A stretch of 64,000 bases of DNA from an uncultured Bacteroidales bacterium (lineage in GTDB: Bacteria > Bacteroidota > Bacteroidia > Bacteroidales > UBA932). The DNA lies in the NCBI GenBank assembly GCA_934725015.1, contig CAKVAS010000003.1, forward strand, positions 1-64,000, written 5' to 3'. The notes beneath the pieces were generated by a model. It was not told where the DNA came from, searched no databases, and saw only the letters and a list, made by a program, of their open reading frames with translations. Shown one piece after another: positions 58,760 through 64,000 of the stretch; positions within the stretch are counted from its first letter, which is position 1; each line of letters starts with the position of its first letter. The translations under genes and the position numbers were made by a program.

Positions 58760-60904
58760 ATGGACATGATACAGAAATTTTCAAAGACAATTCTTGCGGC
58801 GGCTCTCGCGGGCGGCATCACGCTTCCGTCGGCGGCGCAGGTAAGCGTCGAGAAGTGCGGGGTGAAGTCTCCGACGTCGTTCGCCATATTCACCGACAGC
58901 CGGACGCTGGCCGAGTGCTCCGATGAGTTTCACGCCTACAAGAGCGTTCTTGAGGAGGAGGGACTCGGGACTTACATCGTGAGCGCGGACTGGGCCGGCC
59001 CTGAGGAGGTGAAGGCGGAGATTCTGTCCCTCGCGGCAGGGAAGCCCAAGCTGGAGGGCGTGGTTTTCGCCGGAGACATCCCTATCGTAAAAGTCCGTCA
59101 GGGGCAGCATCTTACGACCGCGTTCAAGATGAACGAGGAGACTTGGCCGATGGCAGAGTCTTCCGTCGCCTCCGACCGTTTCTACGACGATTTCGACCTC
59201 CGCTTCGACTACATCCGCCGCGACACAGTGGATACCGACGTGTTCTACTACCGCCTTTCGGAAGAGGGTGCGCAGCGTCTGCGACCGGACATCTACTCGG
59301 CGAGAATGAAGGTCCCCGGGGTGATGAAGGGAGACAAATATGAGATTTTGAGGAAATATCTCCGCAAGGTGGTGAAGGCCCACAGGGAGAACAATGTCCT
59401 CGACGACGTCACATATTTCGCGGGACACGGATATAACTCCGACTGCCTTACGATATGGCGGCAGAAGCCCGTGGTTTTCAGGGAATATTTCCCTTATGCG
59501 TTCGACAGGGCATCGCACGGCCGTTTCCTCAATTTCCGCGAAGACCGTCAGATGAAATGGAATCTTCTCAGCGAAGTTGCTCGGAAGGACGTCGATCTCT
59601 TCGTTTTCAGCGAACACGGGGCGTATGACACGCAGTATATCAATGAGACCAAGGTCGCCACGAATCTTGACGAGGACATTGATTTTCTGAAGCGTACGGT
59701 CGCCGAGACATATAAATACTACGCTGGCCGCGGATATGGAGATGACTTTCTCCGTGAGGCGGTGGATTCCGCATATCGCCTGCCGAGGAGCGTCGTTTCG
59801 GATTCGGCGCTCGCCGTCTATGCGTTAGCGGATTCCATCGAATTTGCCGGGGCGAACATATTCCTCGACGACATAATGAAAGGCCGCAGCAACGCCCGGA
59901 TGATTGTGTTCAACGCCTGCTACAACGGCTCGTTCCACAATCCTAAGGGATATGTCGCCGGATGTCACGTCTTCGGGGACGGGGAGTGCGTCGTCGCGCA
60001 GGGAAACACCGTGAACGTGCTGCAGGACAAGTGGGAGGACAAGCTGATGGGATATCTCTCAATCGGAGAAAGGGTCGGGATGTGGCAGAAGGAAGTTCCC
60101 TATCTCGAATCGCACCTCATCGGCGACCCGACGTTCCGGTTCGCCCCTCACGACAAGGAGGAGAGGAAAATGTGCGCGAAACTGCACCATGACCTCATCT
60201 TCAACGAGGGCACGCCGCCCGTCTGGGAGAAATACACGCATTCAGAAAATTCGCTTCTGCGCTGCGCCGGAATCACCCATCTGGGCTATATAAGCGCGAA
60301 GGATGCCCACGCGAGGGCGAAGGAGATGATGTCGGATCCGTCGTGGACAGTGAGGATTCATGCGTTCAATGTCCTTGCCGCTGACCCGTCGCCGGATTTC
60401 GCGCTGACCGTGCGGGAGGGACTGCACGATGTCTATGAGCTTGTGGCACGCAGCTCAGTGAAGATGGCGGCTGCCCTTGGAGACACGACTCTCGTGGCCG
60501 ACGTCAGGGCATTCAGCGAGGCTCATCCCGAGATGGTCAGGGCTTCGGGCTATGCCGCCGAGGATGCCGTCGCGATACTCACCAATGCCGGGCACTACGG
60601 CAGGAGCGTCAGCGGAGCCGCAGACAGGACGAGGCCGGTCAAGAAACGGGTGAACGACATCAGGACCTTCAGGAACGCGAGGAGCGTCTATGCCGTTGAC
60701 ACGCTGCTCGGGATAGCCGGGGACGGGACGGACGACAGTTATGTCCGCATGGTGGCCTGCGAGACGCTCGGATGGTACAGGGAGTCCGTCTGCCGCGAGA
60801 AAATAATCACAGAGCTTTCGGAAATGCTCAAAAACGGGACTGACACCCCTGAAAGCGTGGTCAAGGAGATAAGGAAGACGATAAAGAGGCTGAAATGGGA
60901 GTAG
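58760..60904 (+). CDS. Gingipain/caspase-fold (clan CD) cysteine peptidase, copy 2
   Basis: A 714-residue exported paralogue of the preceding protein. The start at 58760 (MDMIQKFSKT) gives a signal peptide ending 'LPSAAQ' (about 27); a longer frame overlaps the previous gene. The catalytic pair is again visible: His-Gly in 'FSEHGAYDTQY' (H286, G287) and Cys in 'IVFNACYNGSF' (C387), with 'VVFAGDIPIVKV' and 'HLIGDPTFRFAP'. An extra 'YFAGHGYNSD' (221 on) is absent from copy 1. HEAT-like repeats follow. The two proteins share layout but differ enough to have different targets or to process each other. It overlaps the next gene by ten bases, indicating translational coupling. Confidence 0.85.
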   Translation: MDMIQKFSKTILAAALAGGITLPSAAQVSVEKCGVKSPTSFAIFTDSRTLAECSDEFHAYKSVLEEEGLGTYIVSADWAGPEEVKAEILSLAAGKPKLEGVVFAGDIPIVKVRQGQHLTTAFKMNEETWPMAESSVASDRFYDDFDLRFDYIRRDTVDTDVFYYRLSEEGAQRLRPDIYSARMKVPGVMKGDKYEILRKYLRKVVKAHRENNVLDDVTYFAGHGYNSDCLTIWRQKPVVFREYFPYAFDRASHGRFLNFREDRQMKWNLLSEVARKDVDLFVFSEHGAYDTQYINETKVATNLDEDIDFLKRTVAETYKYYAGRGYGDDFLREAVDSAYRLPRSVVSDSALAVYALADSIEFAGANIFLDDIMKGRSNARMIVFNACYNGSFHNPKGYVAGCHVFGDGECVVAQGNTVNVLQDKWEDKLMGYLSIGERVGMWQKEVPYLESHLIGDPTFRFAPHDKEERKMCAKLHHDLIFNEGTPPVWEKYTHSENSLLRCAGITHLGYISAKDAHARAKEMMSDPSWTVRIHAFNVLAADPSPDFALTVREGLHDVYELVARSSVKMAAALGDTTLVADVRAFSEAHPEMVRASGYAAEDAVAILTNAGHYGRSVSGAADRTRPVKKRVNDIRTFRNARSVYAVDTLLGIAGDGTDDSYVRMVACETLGWYRESVCREKIITELSEMLKNGTDTPESVVKEIRKTIKRLKWE

Positions 60905-62370
60905 CATTTTTACGAAAGTTTTTTGCGGCGTCGGTCATTCTTGCCTGCACTGCCGGAGTCTTTGGCTCGGCGGCACAGGAGACCATGCCGTCGGCGGTTG
61001 ATAATTCCACTCTGAAGTATTTTCCCCCTCTGATTGACCAGATTGGAGGTTCGTGCGCCCAGGCGTCATACATCGGGTATATGTTCACCTACGAGATGAA
61101 CCGTCTGCTTGACAGGGATGCTTCCGCGAGCAAGGACAATCAGTTCAGCTACCTCTACACATGGAACTTCATAAACGGAGGAGTGGATGAGGGCTCGCTC
61201 GGAGTGGAGGGTCTCCAGATTGCCTTCGAGGGAGGAATCGCGACGGAGGCCGACTTTCCGTCGCAATATACGAGCTCGCAGTTCAAGTGGACCAACGGAT
61301 ATGAGAACTATCTCAAGGCGATTCACCACAGGGTCACGAAGATACGCTTCTTCAACGTTCTGAGCCGCAAGGGCGTGGATGAGGTGCGGCACTATCTGTG
61401 GAACCGGGGAGAGCCGGGCAAGACCGGCGGCATAGTCACTTTCTCGTCGCGTTCGAGCGGATGGACAATCGAGACGGATTACTCAGGGCCTTCAGAAACC
61501 GGCTACAAGGCGCTGCTCACCAAGCTCGCCCCTGACGGGGCGCACGCGATGACCATAGTCGGCTACGACGACCTCGTGGAGTTCAACGCCCCCGACGGCA
61601 CGCTGAGCAAGGGCGCTTTCATCGTCTGCAACACCTGGGGCACATACTACTACAAGCACGACCGCGGACGCTTCTACCTCCCATACTGGTTTTGGGAGCA
61701 GGCGGACAGGGACCTCGGGGCACTCGGGGCCGACATGGTGGGGACGGACGTCGAATACCGCGAGCCGCAGGTGGTGTTCCGGGTGAAGCTGGACTACAGC
61801 TCAAGGGACGACCTCGCGTTCAGGATAGGCATCTCCAACAAGGCATCCGACAGCGTTCCCGTCAATGACTACGCGGTGCCGATTGCGAACTATCAGGGCG
61901 GGGACTACCCGATGCAGGGCAACGGCGCAAGTTCCGAGATTGAGTTCGCCTTCGACTTCAGTTCATACGCCGGAAACATCGACGACTCTGCTGAGCCGAA
62001 GTTCTTTCTGACGGTCTGCCGCAACAAAAGGGGAAAGGTCTATGGCAGCGGCAAGATGCTCGCCTTTTCAGTCTATGACTACCGCAGGGACCGTGAGCAC
62101 CCGACGGTTTACGCCTGCGAGGGCATCGCCGGAAAGGAACTCCAGAGCGGGAACAATGTGTTCAGCATCGAGACCGTGGCGGCCAAGAAGACTTCATTCT
62201 CACCGGTACAGTGGCTCGGCTCTTCCGGGCAGCCGGCTGCGGCTCCTCTTGTGCTGAAGACAGCCGACGGGAAATACGCCAAGCTCCGGTTCTCGGACTA
62301 TGACAGGGAGAACGGGACGATAAAATTGAAATATGTCTATGCGCCGGATGGCAGTTTAAGATTTGAGTGA
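60895..62370 (+). CDS. Papain-like (C1-type) cysteine peptidase, exported
   Basis: A 491-residue protein with signal peptide ending near 'VFGSAAQ' (about 28). The papain triad can be placed: oxyanion Gln49 and Cys54 in 'LIDQIGGSCAQASYIGYMF', His217 in 'DGAHAMTIVGYDD' and Asn246 in 'FIVCNTWGTYYY'. There is no propeptide-like segment. Residues about 270-491 form an all-beta C-terminal region that may bind substrate or the cell surface. The gene overlaps the clan-CD peptidase gene by ten bases and its stop lies one base before the HmuY-like gene, so the four genes form one translational unit. It probably trims peptides released by the upstream peptidases. Confidence 0.88.
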   Translation: MGVAFLRKFFAASVILACTAGVFGSAAQETMPSAVDNSTLKYFPPLIDQIGGSCAQASYIGYMFTYEMNRLLDRDASASKDNQFSYLYTWNFINGGVDEGSLGVEGLQIAFEGGIATEADFPSQYTSSQFKWTNGYENYLKAIHHRVTKIRFFNVLSRKGVDEVRHYLWNRGEPGKTGGIVTFSSRSSGWTIETDYSGPSETGYKALLTKLAPDGAHAMTIVGYDDLVEFNAPDGTLSKGAFIVCNTWGTYYYKHDRGRFYLPYWFWEQADRDLGALGADMVGTDVEYREPQVVFRVKLDYSSRDDLAFRIGISNKASDSVPVNDYAVPIANYQGGDYPMQGNGASSEIEFAFDFSSYAGNIDDSAEPKFFLTVCRNKRGKVYGSGKMLAFSVYDYRRDREHPTVYACEGIAGKELQSGNNVFSIETVAAKKTSFSPVQWLGSSGQPAAAPLVLKTADGKYAKLRFSDYDRENGTIKLKYVYAPDGSLRFE

Positions 62371-62371
62371 T

Positions 62372-62752
62372 ATGAAAATATATAGAATAATTTTGTCTTT
62401 TTTAATTGTCGGCGGGCTTTGCTGCGGGTGCAACCGGGGCGGAGGGCACGAGCCGGCAGTGGCGGCGGAAGTCACCATACATGGCCTTCAAGAGGGGCGG
62501 TGGGTCTATTTCTCTGTGAAGGACGGGGCGACCGTCGGCTCGAGCGCATTCCTCTCCGAGGAGGAAGACGCGGAATGGGAGAAGCGCACGGACTGGGACT
62601 TTGCCATCTGCGGGGACTATCTGAAGACAAACGGAGGAACATCGGGAAAGGGCGCCGGCGGCATTCTGAGAGACAACGCCCATAACTTCCAGACGCTGAA
62701 GGAAGCCCCGTCGGAGGGTTATCTCACGGACGTGGAGGGAGTCGTCAAGTAA
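62372..62752 (+). CDS. Small HmuY-like lipoprotein
   Basis: A 126-residue lipoprotein (lipobox ending GGLCCGC, about 19). The mature part resembles the HmuY family: 'RWVYFSVKDGATVGSS' (about 45-60), 'WDFAICGDYLKTNGGTSGKG' (about 74-93) and 'LRDNAHNF'. HmuY proteins bind heme at the cell surface, usually with about 200 residues; this one is a short version, ending before the second beta half, so heme binding is uncertain. No frameshift is visible that would restore a longer reading frame. It is the last gene of the peptidase operon, which suggests that the locus harvests heme or a similar ligand freed by proteolysis. Confidence 0.78.
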   Translation: MKIYRIILSFLIVGGLCCGCNRGGGHEPAVAAEVTIHGLQEGRWVYFSVKDGATVGSSAFLSEEEDAEWEKRTDWDFAICGDYLKTNGGTSGKGAGGILRDNAHNFQTLKEAPSEGYLTDVEGVVK

Positions 62753-62838
62753 GCGCAAGGCATTGCATTGCCGACGGTCATTGCTGTGGAAAACACGCGG
62801 CGCGGCGAAAAAGTCTTGCGGCAAAGGGATTTTTCCGC

Positions 62839-62846
62839 TACTTTTG
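62839..62846 (+). promoter_or_regulatory. Promoter of the Fur-family gene
   Basis: TACTTTTG matches TAnnTTTG with TTG 20 bases upstream (62816-62818). The ATG at 62881 lies 34 bases downstream. The spacer 62753-62838 holds no gene. Confidence 0.7.
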
Positions 62847-62880
62847 TAGCCGGTACATCATAAGACATCCATTTCAAGAC

Positions 62881-63297
62881 ATGACATTTCAGGAAGCGGA
62901 ACTGCATTTGGAAAGACGGGAGGTGAAGCCTACGTCAAACAGGATTCTCGTGCTCAGGGCGCTTGCCGAGGCGGGAAGGCCGGTGAGCCTGTCCGACCTT
63001 GAGGCGCAGATTGCATCGATGGACAAGTCGAGCGTGTTCCGGACGCTGACGCTGTTTCTGGAGAAGGACATCGTGCATTCGTTCGAGGACGGGCGCGGGG
63101 TGGTCAACTATGAACTGTGCCCGGAGGAGGGGCACTGCAACCACCGGGACGCGCACATCCATTTCTACTGCGAGCGCTGCCACAGGTCCTACTGCATGGA
63201 GCACATCGACCTTGACTGGGTGAGGGTGCCGGAAGGGTTCGAGCCGCTCGCCTACTCATTCGTAATCAAGGGCATCTGTCCGGAGTGCCGGAGGTGA
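62881..63297 (+). CDS. Fur-family metal-responsive repressor
   Basis: A 138-residue Fur-superfamily protein: N-terminal winged helix (about 1-80, 'PTSNRILVLRALAEAGRPVS', 'DKSSVFRTLTLFLEKDIVHS') and C-terminal metal/dimerisation domain with 'HRDAHIHFYCERCHRSYCMEHID' (split here by eye) and 'IKGICPECRR'. Two CxxC pairs can hold structural zinc, and the His/Asp/Glu residues can form the sensory site. Length is typical. Fur relatives sense iron, zinc or peroxide; the P1B ATPase next door favours a zinc/cobalt sensor (inference). It has its own promoter. Confidence 0.93.
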   Translation: MTFQEAELHLERREVKPTSNRILVLRALAEAGRPVSLSDLEAQIASMDKSSVFRTLTLFLEKDIVHSFEDGRGVVNYELCPEEGHCNHRDAHIHFYCERCHRSYCMEHIDLDWVRVPEGFEPLAYSFVIKGICPECRR

Positions 63298-63353
63298 GCG
63301 GCGACCGGAGCCGACAGGACACGGGCCGACAGTCCCGCGCCGGAACGGCAACT

Positions 63354-63387
63354 GCAACCCGGTTGCGCCATAAAGTCCATACCTTTG
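63354..63387 (+). promoter_or_regulatory. Palindromic operator and -7 box before the P1B ATPase gene
   Basis: GCAACCCGGTTGC (63354-63366) is a perfect palindrome with one central base. TACCTTTG (63380-63387) matches TAnnTTTG, 95 bases before the ATPase ATG. The palindrome overlaps the -33 position, as a metal-regulated operator would. No gene lies in 63298-63482. Confidence 0.5.
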
Positions 63388-63482
63388 CGGCCGTTGAACG
63401 GTGAGGAGACCTTCAGCGGCTTTCTTTATGGAGGCTGCGGTTTCCTGCGAGCGGCGGAAAACAAATCGGTTAACTTGATAAT

Positions 63483-64000
63483 ATGGACAAGAAGAAACTT
63501 TGGAGAATCATCGCGGCGGCCGTGCTGCTTGTCGGTGCATTTGCGGTGGAAAAGACGACGAGCCTGCAGGTGTGGCAGCTGCTGCTCATCTATCTGATAC
63601 CCTACCTGCTTGTCGGCTATGACGTGATTGCCGAAGCCGTGGAGGGACTTTTCCACGGTGAGCTTTTCAACGAGGACTTTCTCATGTGCATCGCTACCGT
63701 CGGAGCCCTCTGCATCGGATTTCTTCCTGGCTCTGAGACCCAGTTCCCGGAGGCGGTGTTCGTAATGCTGTTCTTTCAGGTAGGCGAACTCTTCGAGGAC
63801 TACGCCGAGGGGCGCAGCAGGGAATCAATCTCACACCTCATGGACATACGCCCCGACACGGCCAATGTGCTTCGCGGAGGTGAGGTTTCGACGGTAGCGC
63901 CCGACACGGTGGCCGTCGGCGAAACCATAGTGGTGAAGCCCGGAGAGAAGATTCCTCTTGACGGAACCGTGCTGGAGGGCAGTTCAAGCCTCAACACGGT
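63483..64000 (+). CDS. Heavy-metal P1B-type ATPase, cut by window end
   Basis: The first 172 residues of a metal-exporting P-type ATPase; the rest lies beyond the window. The start at 63483 (MDKKKLWRII) is preceded by GGTTAACTTGATAAT. Visible: two pairs of membrane helices ('IIAAAVLLVGAFAVE', 'LLLIYLIPYLLVGYDVIAEA', 'FLMCIATVGALCIGFLPG', 'EAVFVMLFFQVGELFEDYA'), then 'GRSRESISHLMDIRPDTANV' and the actuator domain start ('VKPGEKIPLDGTVLEG'). There is no N-terminal metal-binding (HMA) domain. The 'ELFEDYAEGRSRESI' pattern is of the Zn/Cd/Co group (ZntA/CadA-like); the metal-selecting residues are not in view. The neighbouring Fur-family gene probably senses the metal. Confidence 0.92.
   Translation, partial: MDKKKLWRIIAAAVLLVGAFAVEKTTSLQVWQLLLIYLIPYLLVGYDVIAEAVEGLFHGELFNEDFLMCIATVGALCIGFLPGSETQFPEAVFVMLFFQVGELFEDYAEGRSRESISHLMDIRPDTANVLRGGEVSTVAPDTVAVGETIVVKPGEKIPLDGTVLEGSSSLNT

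Noticed and set aside
62372..62752. HmuY-like gene truncated by frameshift
   Set aside because: No downstream frame continues the HmuY-type sequence before the next promoter, so it is taken as a naturally short member rather than a pseudogene.

Overview
This window looks like the chromosome of a G+C-rich gut-type Bacteroidales bacterium (Alistipes/Rikenellaceae or Cryptobacteroides-like; the genus is my guess). The evidence is two SusC/SusD pairs, a hybrid two-component system (HTCS) regulator, many surface lipoproteins with Bacteroidetes lipoboxes, repeated TAnnTTTG (-7) promoters with TTG about 19-20 bases upstream, and weak Shine-Dalgarno use. No rRNA, tRNA, insertion sequence or CRISPR array was seen.

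Left region (about 1-24.7 kb): a polysaccharide utilisation locus. On the minus strand, read from the right, lie a BACON-domain lipoprotein, an HTCS sensor/regulator, a large unknown lipoprotein, a six-hairpin glycosidase, a GH127-type enzyme, SusC, SusD, a fasciclin-like lipoprotein and a DUF5007-like lipoprotein, closed by a strong terminator. Divergently on the plus strand lie a GH89 alpha-N-acetylglucosaminidase and a second GH127 beta-L-arabinofuranosidase. Conserved upstream elements suggest a shared regulon. A housekeeping stretch follows (24.7-29.2 kb): a short Pfs-like nucleosidase next to luxS, a tiny basic-protein gene with its own promoter, groEL-groES and a nitroreductase lipoprotein. 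A second SusD/SusC pair occupies 29.2-34.6 kb.

Middle region (about 34.7-47.2 kb): an A+T-richer accessory island. An AAA ATPase and an S1/P1-type nuclease precede a compact nine-gene minus-strand operon: a TerY-C-like zinc protein, a Ser/Thr kinase with zinc ribbon, a TerY-like vWA protein, a degenerate second kinase with zinc ribbon, a PP2C phosphatase with coiled coil, an unknown protein, a ZorA/MotA-like and a ZorB/MotB-like protein, and a second vWA protein. This joins a TerY-phosphorylation module to a Zorya-like membrane motor with no recognisable Zorya effector, and is the best candidate for an undescribed (probably anti-phage) system. It has a long structured leader with a terminator-like hairpin and a possible leader peptide. 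A DUF4143 ATPase with its own repeats lies upstream.

Right region (47.2-64 kb): glyA and a TrmH-family methyltransferase share a palindromic divergent promoter region. Then come a secreted aldose 1-epimerase and a plus-strand surface nutrient-uptake locus: TonB-dependent receptor, DUF4876-type lipoprotein, DUF6850-type barrel, two paralogous clan-CD (gingipain/caspase-fold) peptidases with repeat-rich C-termini, a papain-like peptidase and a small HmuY-like lipoprotein. A Fur-family regulator and a metal-transporting P1B ATPase, cut by the window end, close the window.
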